Source of the DNA: Clusia tigrina
Taxonomy: Eukaryota > Arthropoda > Insecta > Diptera > Clusiidae
Length of the DNA: 64,000 nt
Reading direction: 5' to 3'
Assembly: GCA_920105625.2 (NCBI GenBank)
Contig: OV050032.1
Location: forward strand, 89,140,542-89,204,541
Of this stretch, positions 38,901 to 52,354 are shown piece after piece. How positions within the stretch are numbered: the first letter of the stretch is position 1; every line of letters begins with the position of its first letter. Under the pieces are notes generated by a model that was given only the letters and a program-made list of their open reading frames with translations, did no database searches and was not told the origin of the DNA. The translations under genes were made by a program, and so were the position numbers.

Positions 38901-40324
38901 AAGTACTGGAGCCTCTTGTCAATTTAAGCTATCGCTCAAAGCTATGCTACCCTTGAGTCTGAAATCAAAAACTTCAATTGGCCCTAACGTCAATACGGTA
39001 CGTCCTACACCTATCAAAGTTTGCAATATACAACTGCTTGTAACTTTTTACTGGAGCGTCATAAGACCTTGAAATTTCGTAAGAATAAAGTACTCGAGCC
39101 TCTTGTCAATTTAAGCTATCGCTCAAAGCTATGCTATCCTTGAGTCCCAAATCAAACACTGATAAAACTTCAAATTGCCTTAACTTCTATACGGTACGTC
39201 CTACACCTATCAAAGTTTGCAACAAACAAATGCTTGTAACTTTTTACTGGAGCGTCATAAAACCTTGAAATTTTGTAACAATAAAGTACTCGAGCCTCTT
39301 GTCAATTTAAGCTATCGCTCAAAGCTATGCTACCCTTGAGTCCCAAATCAAACACTGATGGAACTTCAAATGGCTCTAACTTCTATACGGTACGTCCTAC
39401 ACCTATCAAAGTTTGCAACATACAAATGCTTGTAACTTTTTACTGGAGCGTCATAAAACCTTGAAATTGTGTAACAATAAAGTACTCGAGCCTCTTGTCA
39501 ATTTAAGCTATCGCTAAAGCTATGCTACCCTTGAGTCGTTGTAACAATAAAGTACTCGAGCCTCTTGTCAATTTAAGCAATCGCTCAAAGCTATGCTACC
39601 CTTGAGTCCCAAATCAAACACTGATAAAACTTCAAATGGCCCTAACTTCTATACGGTACGTCCTACACCTATCAAAGTTTGCAACATACAAATGCTTGTA
39701 ACTTTTTACTGGAGCGTCATAAAACCTTGAAATTTTGTAACAATAAAGTACTCGAGCCTCTTGTCAATTTAAGTTATCGCTCAAAGCTATGCTATCCTTG
39801 AGTCCCAAATCAAACACTGATAAAACTTCAAATGGCCCTAACTTCTATACGGTACGTCCTAAACCTATCAAAGTTTGCAACATACAAATGCTTGTAACTT
39901 TTTACTGGAGCGTCATAAAACCTTGAAATTTTGTAACAATAAAGTACTCGAGACTCTTGTCAATTTAAGCTATCGCTCAAAGCTATGCTACCCTTGAGTC
40001 TGAAATCAAAAACTTCAAATGGCCCTAACGTCAATACGGTACGTCCTACACCTATCAAAGTTGGCAACATACAAATGCTTGTAACTTTTTACTGGAGCGT
40101 CATAAGACCTTGAAATTTCGTAACAATAAAGTACTCGAGCCTCTTGGTAATTTAAGCTATCGCTCAAAGCTATGCTACCCTTGAGTCCCAAATCAAACAC
40201 TGATAAAACTTCAAATTGCCGTAACTTCTATACGGTACGTCCTACACCTATCAAAGTTTGCAACATACAAATGCTTGTAACTTTTTACTGGAGCGTCATA
40301 AAACCTTGAAATTTTGTAACAATA
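38901..40324. repeat. 1424-bp unit, copy 3
   Basis: Complete unit with the CTGGAG head and C unit at 39459-39537. Small private changes include CTGATGGAACTTC near 39354 and CCTAAACC near 39860. Confidence 0.9.
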
Positions 40325-42594
40325 AAGTACTGGAGCCTCTTGTCAATTTAAGCTATCGCTCAAAGCTATGCTACTCTTCAGTCTGAAATCAAAAACTTCA
40401 AATGGCCCTAACGTCAATACGGTACGTCCTGCACCTATCAAAGTTTGCAACATACAACTGCTTGTAACTTTTTACTGGAGCGTCATAAGACCTTGAAATT
40501 TCGTAAGAATAAAGTTCTCGAGCCTCTTGTCAATTTATGCTATCGCTCAAAGCTATGCTATCCTTGAGTCCCAAATCAAACACTGATAAAACTTCAAATT
40601 GCCTTAACTTCTATACGGTACATCCTACACCTATCAAAGTTTGCAACATACAACTGCTTGTAACTTTTTACTGGAGCGTCATAAAACCTTGAAATTTTGT
40701 AACAATAAAGTACTCGAGCCTCTTGTCAATTTAAGCTATCGCTCAAAGCTATGCTATCCTTGAGTCCCAAATCAAACACTGATAAAACTTCAAATTGCCT
40801 TAACTTCTATACGGTACATCCTACACCTATCAAAGTTTGCAACAAACAAATGCTTGTAACTTTTTACTGGAGCGTCATAAAACCTTGAAATTTTGTAACA
40901 ATAAAGTACTCGAGCCTCTTGTCAATTTAAGCTATCGCTAAAGCTATGCTACCCTTGAGTCGTTGTAACAATAAAGTACTCGAGCCTCTTGTCAATTTAA
41001 GCAATCGCTCAAAGCTATGCTACCCTTGAGTCCCAAATCAAACACTGATAAAATTTCAAATGGCCCTAACTTCTATACGGTACGTCCTACACCTATCAAA
41101 GTTTGCAACATACAAATGCTTGTAACTTTTTACTGGAGCGTCATAAAACCTTGAAATTTTGTAACAATAAAGTACTCGAGCCTTTTGTCAATTTAAGTTA
41201 TCTCTCAAAGCTATGCTATCCTTGAGTCCCAAATCAAACACTGATAAAACTTCAAATGGCCTTAACTTCTATACGGTACGTCCTACACCTATCAAAGTTT
41301 GCAACATACAAATGCTTGTAACTTTTTACTGGAGCGTCATAAAACCTTGAAATTTTGTAACAATAAAGTACTCGAGACTCTTGTCAATTTAAGCTATCGC
41401 TCAAAGCTATGCTACCCTTGAGTCTGAAATCAAAAACTTCAAATGGCCCTAACGTCAATACGGTACGTCCTACACCTATCAAAGTTTGCAACATACAAAT
41501 GCTTGTAACTTTTTACTGGAGCGTCATAAGACCTTGAAATTTCGTAACAATAAAGTACTCGAGCCTCTTGTCAATTTAAGCTATCGCTCAAAGCTATGCT
41601 ACCCTTGAGTCCCAAATCAAACACTGATAAAACTTCAAATTGCCGTAACTTCTATACGGTACGTCCTACACCTATCAAAGTTTGCAACATACAAATGCTT
41701 GTAACTTTTTACTGGAGCGTCATAAAACCTTGAAATTTTGTAACAATAAAGTTCTGGAGCCTCTTGTCAATTTAAGCTATCGCTCAAAGCTATGCTACCC
41801 TTGAGTCGTTGTAACAATAAAGTACTCGAGCCTCTTGTCAATTTAAGCAATCGCTCAAAGCTATGCTACCCTTGAGTCCCAAATCAAACACTGATCAAAC
41901 TTCAAATGGCCCTAACTTCTATACGGTACGTCCTACACCTATCAAAGTTTGCAACATACAAATGCTTGTAACTTTTTACTGGAGCGTCATAAAACCTTGA
42001 AATTTTGTAACAATAAAGTACTCGAGCCTCTTGTCAATTTAAGTTATCGCTCAAAGCTATGCTATCCTTGAGTCCCAAATCAAACACTGATAAAACTTCA
42101 AATGGCCCTAACTTCTATACGGTACGTCCTACACCTATCAAAGTTTGCAACATACAAATGCTTGTAACTTTTTACTGGAGCGTCATAAAACCTTGAAATT
42201 TTGTAACAATAAAGTACTCGAGACTCTTGTCAATTTAAGCTATCGCTCAAAGCTATGCTACCCTTGAGTCTGAAATCAAAAACTTCAAATGGCCCTAACG
42301 TCAATACGGTACGTCCTACACCTATCAAAGTTTGCAACATACAAATGCTTGTAACTTTTTACTGGAGCGTCATAAGACCTTGAAATTTCGTAACAATAAA
42401 GTACTCGAGCCTCTTGTCATTTTAAGCTATCGCTCAAAGCTATGCTACCCTTGAGTCCCAAATCAAACACTGATAAAACTTCAAATTGCCGTAACTTCTA
42501 TACGGTACGTCCTACACCTATCAAAGTTTGCAACATACAAATGCTTGTAACTTTTTACTGGAGCGTCATAAAACCTTGAAATTTTGTAACAATA
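40325..42594. repeat. Expanded 1424-family unit, 2270 bp, two recombinant C units
   Basis: The span holds the C units at 40883 and 41728, the only two lacking the usual linked markers. The first has a normal head (TTTTGTAAC) but the GCTAAAG marker. The second has a D-type CTGGAG head and normal GCTCAAAG. Both keep the identical GTCGTTGTAAC junction. The arrangement looks like two exchanges between neighbouring units. Confidence 0.83.
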
Positions 42595-44018
42595 AAGTAC
42601 TGGAGCCTCTTGTCAATTTAAGCTATCGCTCAAAGCTATGCTACCCTTGAGTCTGAAATCAAAAACTTCAAATGGCCCTAACGTCAATACGGTACGTCCT
42701 ACACCTATCAAAGTTTGCAACATACAACTGCTTGTAACTTTTTACTGGAGCGTCATAAGACCTTGAAATTTCGTAAGAATAAAGTACTCGAGCCTCTTGT
42801 CAATTTAAGCTATCGCGCAAAGCTATGCTATCCTTGAGTCCCAAATCAAACACTGATAAAACTTCAAATTGCCTTAACTTCTATACGGTACATCCTACAC
42901 CTATCAAAGTTTGCAACAAACAAATGCTTGTAACTTTTTACTGGAGCGTCATAAAACCTTGAAATTTTGTAACAATAAAGTACTCGAGCCTCTTGTCAAT
43001 TTAAGCTATCGCTCAAAGCTATGCTACCCTTGAGTCCCAAATCAAACACTGATGAAACTTCAAATAGCTCTAACTTCTATACGGTACGTCCTACACCTAT
43101 CAAAGTTTGCAACATACAAATGCTTGTAACTTTTTACTGGAGCGTCATAAAACCTTGAAATTGTGTAACAATAAAGTACTCGAGCCTCTTGTCAATTTAA
43201 GCTATCGCTAAAGCTATGCTACCCTTGAGTCGTTGTAACAATAAAGTACTCGAGCCTCTTGTCAGTTTAAGCAATCGCTCAAAGCTATGCTACCCTTGAG
43301 TCCCAAATCAAACACTGATAAAACTTCAAATGGCCCTAACTTCTATACGGTACGTCCTACACCTATCAAAGTTTGCAACATACAAATGCTTGTAACTTTT
43401 TACTGGAGCGTCATAAAACCTTGAAATTTTGTAACAATAAAGTACTCGAGCCTCTTGTCAATTTAAGTTATCGCTCAAAGCTATGCTATCCTTGAGTCCC
43501 AAATCAAACACTGATAAAACTTCAAATGGCCCTAACTTCTATACGGTACGTCCTACACCTATCAAAGTTTGCAACATACAAATGCTTGTAACTTTTTACT
43601 GGAGCGTCATAAAACCTTGAAATTTTGTAACAATAAAGTACTCGAGACTCTTGTCAATTTAAGCTATCGCTCAAAGCTATGCTACCCTTGAGTCTGAAAT
43701 CAAAAACTTCAAATGGCCCTAACGTCAATACGGTACGTCCTACACCTATCAAAGTTTGCAACATACAAATGCTTGTAACTTTTTACTGGAGCGTCATAAG
43801 AACTTGAAATTTCGTAACAATAAAATACTCGAGCCTCTTGTCATTTTAAGCTATCGCTCAAAGCTATGCTACCCTTGAGTCCCAAATCAAACACTGATAA
43901 AACTTCAAATTGCCGTAACTTCTATACGGTACGTCCTACACCTATCAAAGTTTGCAACATACAAATGCTTGTAACTTTTTACTGGAGCGTCATAAAACCT
44001 TGAAATTTTGTAACAATA
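42595..44018. repeat. 1424-bp unit, copy 4
   Basis: Complete unit. Private markers GCGCAAAGC (42814), ATAGCTC (near 43064) and TAAAATACTCGAG (43821) recur exactly 3225 bp later in the unit at 45820, showing the two are direct relatives. Confidence 0.9.
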
Positions 44019-45819
44019 AAGTACTGGAGCCTCTTGTCAATTTAAGCTATCGCTCAAAGCTATGCTACCCTTGAGTCTGAAATCAAAAACTTCAAATGGC
44101 CCTAACGTCAATACGGTACGTCCTACACCTATCAAAGTTTGCAACATACAACTGCTTGTAACTTTTTACTGGAGCGTCATAAGACCTTGAAATTTCGTAA
44201 GAATAAAGTACTCGAGCCTCTTGTCAATTTAAGCTATCGCTCAAAGCTATGCTATCCTTGAGTCCCAAATCAAACACTGATAAAACTTCAAATTGCCTTA
44301 ACTTCTATACGGTACATCCTACACCTATCAAAGTTTGCAACAAACAAATGCTTGTAACTTTTTACTGGAGCGTCATAAAACCTTGAAATTTTGTAACAAT
44401 AAAGTACTCGAGCCTCTTGTCAATTTAAGCTATCGCTCAAAGCTATGCTACCCTTGAGTCCCAAATCAAACACTGATAAAACTTCAAATGGCTCTAACTT
44501 CTATACGGTACGTCCTACACCTATCAAAGTTTGCAACATACAAATGCTTGTAACTTTTTACTGGAGCGTCATAAAACCTTGAAATTGTGTAACAATAAAG
44601 TACTCGAGCCTCTTGTCAATTTAAGCTATCGCTAAAGCTATGCTACCCTTGAGTCGTTGTAACAATAAAGTACTCGAGCCTCTTGTCAATTTAAGCAATC
44701 GCTCAAAGCTATGCTACCCTTGAGTCCCAAATCAAACACTGATAAAACTTAAAATGGCCCTAACTTCTATACGGTACGTCCTACACCTATCAAAGTTTGC
44801 AACATACAAATGCTTGTAACTTTTTACTGGAGCGTCATAAAACCTTGAAATTTTGTAACAATAAAGTACTCGAGCCTCTTGTCAATTTAAGCTATCGCTC
44901 AAAGCTATGCTACCCTTGAGTCTGAAATCAAAAACTTCAAATGGCCCTAACGTCAATACGGTACGTCCTACACCTATCAAAGTTTGCAACATACAAATGC
45001 TTGTAACTTTTTACTGGAGCGTCATAAGACCTTGAAATTTCGTAACAATAAAGTACTCGAGCCTCTTGTCAATTTAAGCTATCGCTCAAAGCTATGCTAC
45101 CATTGAGTCCCAAATCAAACACTGCTAAAACTTCAAATTGCCCTAACTTCTATACGGTACGTTCTACACCTATCAAAGTTTGCAACATAAAAATGCTTGT
45201 AACTTTTTACTGGAGCGTCATAAATCCTTGAAATTTTGTAACAATAAAGTACTCGAGCCTATTGTCAATGTAAGCTATCGCTCAAAGCTATGCTGCCCTT
45301 GAGTCCCAAATCAAACACTGATAAAACTGCAAATGGCCCTAACTTCTATACGGTACGTCCTACACCTATCAAAGTTTGCAACATACAAATGCTTGTAACT
45401 TTTTACTGGAGCGTCATAAAACCTTGAAATTTTGTAACAATAAAGTACTCGAGCCTCTTGTCAATTTAAGCTATCGCTCAAAGCTATGCTTCCCTTGAGT
45501 CCCAAATCAAACACTGATAAAACTTCAAATGGCCCTAACTTCTATACGGTACGTCCTACACCTATCAAAGATTGCAACATACAAATGCTTGTAACTTTTT
45601 ACTGGAGCGTCATAAAATCTTTAAATTTTGTAACAATAAAGTGCCTTTTGTCAATTTAAGTTATCGCTCAAAGCTATGCTACCCTTGAGTCTGAAATCAA
45701 AAACTTCAAATGGCCCTAACGTCAATACGGTACGTCCTACACCTATCAAAGTTTGCAACATACAAATGCTTGTAACTTTTTACTGGAGCGTCATAAAACC
45801 TTGAAATTTTGTAACAATA
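44019..45819. repeat. Extended unit of 1801 bp
   Basis: Length equals 70 + 3x187 + 6x196 - 6. It begins as the 1424-bp unit, then after a CTACCATTGAG monomer takes the GCTGCCC and GCTTCCC monomers of the 2.1-kb family. A 6-bp deletion (AAAGTGCCTTTTG at 45638) follows. The marker ACTTAAAATGG at 44747 recurs at 48355, 50539 and 52355. Confidence 0.85.
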
Positions 45820-47243
45820 AAGTACTGGAGCCTCTTGTCAATTTAAGCTATCGCTCAAAGCTATGCTACCCTTGAGTCTGAAATCAAAAACTTCAAATGG
45901 CCCTAACGTCAATACGGTACGTCCTACACCTATCAAAGTTTGCAACATACAACTGCTTGTAACTTTTTACTGGAGCGTCATAAGACCTTGAAATTTCGTA
46001 AGAATAAAGTACTCGAGCCTCTTGTCAATTTAAGCTATCGCGCAAAGCTATGCTATCCTTGAGTCCCAAATCAAACACTGATAAAACTTCAAATTGCCTT
46101 AACTTCTATACGGTACATCCTACACCTATCAAAGTTTGCAACAAACAAATGCTTGTAACTTTTTACTGGAGCGTCATAAAACCTTGAAATTTTGTAACAA
46201 TAAAGTACTCGAGCCTCTTGTCAATTTAAGCTATCGCTCAAAGCTATGCTACCCTTGAGTCCCAAATCAAACACTGATGAAACTTCAAATAGCTCTAACT
46301 TCTATACGGTACGTCCTACACCTATCAAAGTTTGCAACATACAAATGCTTGTAACTTTTTACTGGAGCGTCATAAAACCTTGAAATTGTGTAACAATAAA
46401 GTACTCGAGCCTCTTGTCAATTTAAGCTATCGCTAAAGCTATGCTACCCTTGAGTCGTTGTAACAATAAAGTACTCGAGCCTCTTGTCAGTTTAAGCAAT
46501 CGCTCAAAGCTATGCTACCCTTGAGTCCCAAATCAAACACTGATAAAACTTCAAATGGCCCTAACTTCTATACGGTACGTCCTACACCTATCAAAGTTTG
46601 CAACATACAAATGCTTGTAACTTTTTACTGGAGCGTCATAAAACCTTGAAATTTTGTAACAATAAAGTACTCGAGCCTCTTGTCAATTTAAGTTATCGCT
46701 CAAAGCTATGCTATCCTTGAGTCCCAAATCAAACACTGATAAAACTTCAAATGGCCCTAACTTCTATACGGTACGTCCTACACCTATCAAAGTTTGCAAC
46801 ATACAAATGCTTGTAACTTTTTACTGGAGCGTCATAAAACCTTGAAATTTTGTAACAATAAAGTACTCGAGACTCTTGTCAATTTAAGCTATCGCTCAAA
46901 GCTATGCTACCCTTGAGTCTGAAATCAAAAACTTCAAATGGCCCTAACGTCAATACGGTACGTCCTACACCTATCAAAGTTTGCAACATACAAATGCTTG
47001 TAACTTTTTACTGGAGCGTCATAAGACCTTGAAATTTCGTAACAATAAAATACTCGAGCCTCTTGTCATTTTAAGCTATCGCTCAAAGCTATGCTACCCT
47101 TGAGTCCCAAATCAAACACTGATAAAACTTCAAATTGCCGTAACTTCTATACGGTACGTCCTACACCTATCAAAGTTTGCAACATACAAATGCTTGTAAC
47201 TTTTTACTGGAGCGTCATAAAACCTTGAAATTTTGTAACAATA
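45820..47243. repeat. 1424-bp unit, copy 5
   Basis: It repeats 42595-44018 with its private markers at an offset of 3225 (1424 + 1801), so the preceding extended unit was duplicated together with copy 4. After 47244 the succession changes. Confidence 0.9.
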
Positions 47244-50200
47244 AAGTACTGGAGCCTCTTGTCAATTTAAGCTATCGCTCAAAGCTATGCTACCCTTGAG
47301 TCTGAAATCAAAAACTTCAAATGGCCCTAACGTCAATACGGTACGTCCTACACCTATCAAAGTTTGCAACATACAACTGCTTGTAACTTTTTACTGGAGC
47401 GTCATAAGACCTTGAAATTTCGTAAGAATAAAGTACTCGAGCCTCTTGTCAATTTAAGCTATCGCTCAAAGCTATGCTATCCTTGAGTCCCAAATCAAAC
47501 ACTGATAAAACTTCAAATTGCCTTAACTTCTATACGGTACGTCCTACACCTATCAAAGTTTGCAACATACAAATGCTTGTAACTTTTTACTGGAGCGTCA
47601 TAAAACCTTGAAATTTTGTAACAATAAAGTACTGGAGCCTCTTGTCAATTTAAGCTATCGCTCAAAGCTATGCTACCCTTGAGTCTGAAATCAAAAACTT
47701 CAAATGGCCCTAACGTCAATACGGTACGTCCTACACCTATCAAAGTTTGCAACATACAACTGCTTGTAACTTTTTACTGGAGCGTCATAAGACCTTGAAA
47801 TTTCGTAAGAATAAAGTACTCGAGCCTCTTGTCAATTTAAGCTATCGCTCAAAGCTATGCTATCCTTGAGTCCCAAATCAAACACTGATAAAACTTCAAA
47901 TTGCCTTAACTTCTATACGGTACATCCTACACCTATCAAAGTTTGCAACAAACAAATGCTTGTAACTTTTTACTGGAGCGTCATAAAACCTTGAAATTTT
48001 GTAACAATAAAGTACTCGAGCCTCTTGTCAATTTAAGCTATCGCTCAAAGCTATGCTACCCTTGAGTCCCAAATCAAACACTGATAAAACTTCAAATGGC
48101 TCTAACTTCTATACGGTACGTCCTACACCTATCAAAGTTTGCAACATACAAATGCTTGTAACTTTTTACTGGAGCGTCATAAAACCTTGAAATTGTGTAA
48201 CAATAAAGTACTCGAGCCTCTTGTCAATTTAAGCTATCGCTAAAGCTATGCTACCCTTGAGTCGTTGTAACAATAAAGTACTCGAGCCTCTTGTCAATTT
48301 AAGCAATCGCTCAAAGCTATGCTACCCTTGAGTCCCAAATCAAACACTGATAAAACTTAAAATGGCCCTAACTTCTATACGGTACGTCCTACACCTATCA
48401 AAGATTGCAACATACAAATGCTTGTAACTTTTTACTGGAGCGTCATAAAATCTTTAAATTTTGTAACAATAAAGTGCCTTTTGTCAATTTAAGTTATCGC
48501 TCAAAGCTATGCTACCCTTGAGTCTGAAATCAAAAACTTCAAATGGCCCTAACGTCAATACGGTACGTCCTACACCTATCAAAGTTTGCAACATACAACT
48601 GCTTGTAACTTTTTACTGGAGCGTCATAAGACCTTGAAATTTCGTAAGAATAAAGTACTCGAGCCTCTTGTCAATTTAAGCTATCGCTCAAAGCTATGCT
48701 ATCCTTGAGTCCCAAATCAAACACTGATAAAACTTCAAATGGCCCTAACTTCTATACGGTACGTCCTACACCTATCAAAGATTGCAACATACAAATGCTT
48801 GTAACTTTTTACTGGAGCGTCATAAAACCTTTAAATTTTGTAACAATAAAGTACTCGAGCCTTTTGTCAATTTAAGTTATCGCTCAAAGCTATGCTACCC
48901 TTGAGTCTGAAATCAAAAACTTCAAATGGCCCTAACGTCAATACGGTACGTCCTACACCTATCAAAGTTTGCAACATACAAATGCTTGTAACTTTTTACT
49001 GGAGCGTCATAAAACCTTGAAATTTTGTAACAATAAAGTACTCGAGCCTCTTGTCAATTTAAGCTATCGCTCAAAGCTATGCTACCCTTGAGTCTGAAAT
49101 CAAAAACTTCAAATGGCCCTAACGTCAATACGGTACGTCCTACACCTATCAAAGTTTGCAACATACAAATGCTTGTAACTTTTTACTGGAGCGTCATAAG
49201 ACCTTGAAATTTCGTAACAATAAAGTACTCGAGCCTCTTGTCAATTTAAGCTATCGCTCAAAGCTATGCTACCCTTGAGTCCCAAATCAAACACTGATAA
49301 AACTTCAAATTGCCGTAACTTCTATACGGTACGTCCTACACCTATCAAAGTTTGCAACATACAAATGCTTGTAATTTTTTACTGGAGCGTCATAAATCCT
49401 TGAAATTTTGTAACAATAAAGTACTCAAGCTTCTTGTCAATTTAAACTATCGCTCAAGGCTATGCTACAATTGAGTCCCAAATCAAACACTGATAAAACT
49501 GCAAATGGCCCTAACTTCTATACGGTACGTCCTACACCTATCAAAGTTTGCAACATACAAATGCTTGTAACTTTTTACTGGAGCGTCATAAAACCTTGAA
49601 ATTTTGTAACAATAAAGTACTCGAGCCTCTTGTCAATTTAAGCTATCGCTCAAAGCTATGCTTCCCTTGAGTCCCAAATCAAACACTGATAAAACTTCAA
49701 ATGGCCCTAACTTCTATACGGTACGTCCTACACCTATCAAAGATTGCAACATACAAATGCTTGTAACTTTTTACTGGAGCGTCATAAAACCTTTAAATTT
49801 TGTAACAATAAAGTACTCGAGCCTTTTGTCAATTTAAGTTATCGCTCAAAGCTATGCTACCCTTGAGTCTGAAATCAAAAACTTCAAATGGCCCTAACGT
49901 CAATACGGTACGTCCTACACCTATCAAAGTTTGCAACATACAACTGCTTGTAACTTTTTACTGGAGCGTCATAAGACCTTGAAATTTCGTAAGAATAAAG
50001 TACTCGAGCCTCTTGTCAATTTAAGCTATCGCTCAAAGCTATGCTACCCTTGAGTCCCAAATCAAACACTGATAAAACTTCAAATTGCCTTAACTTCTAT
50101 ACGGTACATCCTACACCTATCAAAGTTTGCAACAAACAAATGCTTGTAACTTTTTACTGGAGCGTCATAAAACCTTGAAATTTTGTAACAATAAAGTACT

Positions 50201-52354
50201 CGAGCCTCTTGTCAATTTAAGCTATCGCTCAAAGCTATGCTACCCTTGAGTCCCAAATCAAACACTGATAAAACTTCAAATGGCTCTAACTTCTATACGG
50301 TACGTCCTACACCTATCAAAGTTTGCAACATACAAATGCTTGTAACTTTTTACTGGAGCGTCATAAAACCTTGAAATTGTGTAACAATAAAGTACTCGAG
50401 CCTCTTGTCAATTTAAGCTATCGCTAAAGCTATGCTACCCTTGAGTCGTTGTAACAATAAAGTACTCGAGCCTCTTGTCAATTTAAGCAATCGCTCCAAG
50501 CTATGCTACCCTTGAGACCCAAATCAAACACTGATAAAACTTAAAATGGCCCTAACTTCTATACGGTACGTCCTACACCTATCAAAGTTTGCAACATACA
50601 AATGCTTGTAACTTTTTACTGGAGCGTCATAAAACCTTGAAATTTTGTAACAATAAAGTACTCGAGCCTCTTGTCAATTTAAGCTATCGCTCAAAGCTAT
50701 GCTACCCTTGAGTCTGAAATCAAAAACTTCAAATGGCCCTAACGTCAATACGGTACGTCCTACACCTATCAAAGTTTGCAACATACAAATGCTTGTAACT
50801 TTTTACTGGAGCGTCATAAGACCTTGAAATTTCGTAACAATAAAGTACTCGAGCCTCTTGTCAATTTAAGCTATCGCTCAAAGCTATGCTACCCTTGAGT
50901 CCCAAATCAAACACTGATAAAACTTCAAATTGCCGTAACTTCTATACGGTACGTCCTACACCTATCAAAGTTTGCAATATACAAATGCTTGTAATTTTTT
51001 ACTGGAGCGTCATAAATCCTTGAAATTTTGTAACAATAAAGTACTCAAGCTTCTTGTCAATTTAAACTATCGCTCAAGGCTATGCTACAATTGAGTCCCA
51101 AATCAAACACTGCTAAAACTTCAAATTGCCCTAACTTCCATACGGTACGTTCTACACCTATCAAAGTTTGCAACATACAAATGCTTGTAACTTTTTACTG
51201 GAGCGTCATAAAACCTTGAAATTTTGTAACAATAAAGTACTCGAGCCTATTGTCAATGTAAGCTATCGCTCAAAGCTATGCTGCCCTTGAGTCCCAAATC
51301 AAACACTGATAAAACTGCAAATGGCCCTAACTTCTATACGGTACGTCCTACACCTATCAAAGTTTGCAACATACAAATGCTTGTAACTTTTTACTGGAGC
51401 GTCATAAAACCTTGAAATTTTGTAACAATAAAGTACTCGAGCCTCTTGTCAATTTAAGCTATCGCTCAAAGCTATGCTTCCCTTGAGTCCCAAATTAAAC
51501 ACTGATAAAACTTCAAATGGCCCTAACTTCTATACGGTACGTCCTACACCTATCAAAGTTTACAACATACAAATGCTTGTAACTTTTTACTGGAGCGTCA
51601 TAAAACCTTTAAATTTTGTAACAATAAAGTACTCGAGCCTTTTGTCAATTTAAGTTATCGCTCAAAGCTATGCTACCCTTGAGTCTGAAATCAAAAACTT
51701 CAAATGGCCCTAACGTCAATACGGTACGTCCTACACCTATCAAAGTTTGCAACATACAACTGCTTGTAACTTTTTACTGGAGCGTCATAAGACCTTGAAA
51801 TTTCGTAAGAATAAAGTACTCGAGCCTCTTGTCAATTTAAGCTATCGCTCAAAGCTATGCTATCCTTGAGTCCCAAATCAAACACTGATAAAACTTCAAA
51901 TTGCCTTAACTTCTATACGGTACATCCTACACCTATCAAAGTTTGCAACAAACAAATGCTTGTAACTTTTTACTGGAGCGTCATAAAACCTTGAAATTTT
52001 GTAACAATAAAGTACTCGAGCCTCTTGTCAATTTAAGCTATCGCTCAAAGCTATGCTACCCTTGAGTCCCAAATCAAACACTGATAAAACTTCAAATGGC
52101 TCTAACTTCTATACGGTACGTCCTACACCTATCAAAGTTTGCAACATACAAATGCTTGTAACTTTTTACTGGAGCGTCATAAAACCTTGAAATTGTGTAA
52201 CAATAAAGTACTCGAGCCTCTTGTCAATTTAAGCTATCGCTAAAGCTATGCTACCCTTGAGTCGTTGTAACAATAAAGTACTCGAGCCTCTTGTCAATTT
52301 AAGCAATCGCTCAAAGCTATGCTACCCTTGAGTCCCAAATCAAACACTGATAAA
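47244..52354. repeat. Extended 1424-family units of 1807, 2184 and 1816 bp
   Basis: The ACAAACAAATG marker sits at 46142, 47949, 50133 and 51949, giving spacings that include this zone: 1807 (70 + 3x187 + 6x196), 2184 (70 + 4x187 - 6 + 7x196) and 1816 (70 + 2x187 + 7x196). A D-A pair of 383 bp is tandemly duplicated at 47244 and 47627. The 6-bp deletion AAAGTGCCTTTTG recurs at 48471, 2833 bp after its first occurrence. The last D of the window is at about 51.68 kb. Confidence 0.85.

Larger units (their letters stand above)
10781..51850. repeat. Class D monomers (187 bp), about 35 copies
   Basis: The m76-m105 stretch is shortened by 9 bp, so GAGTCCCAAATC...GATAAAACTTC becomes GAGTCTGAAATCAAAAACTTC. 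It is nearly always followed by AACGTCAATACGG in place of AACTTCTATACGG. The first clear copy has its marker at 10781 and the last at 51681. None occurs in the first 10.7 kb or after about 51.9 kb. Copies at 26245 and 26820 read GTCTCAAATC and may be intermediates; the 26.2-kb copy keeps the ordinary CTTCTATACG tail. Two D copies recur in each 1424-bp unit. Some heads carry CTGGAG in place of CTCGAG, destroying the palindrome. Confidence 0.9.
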
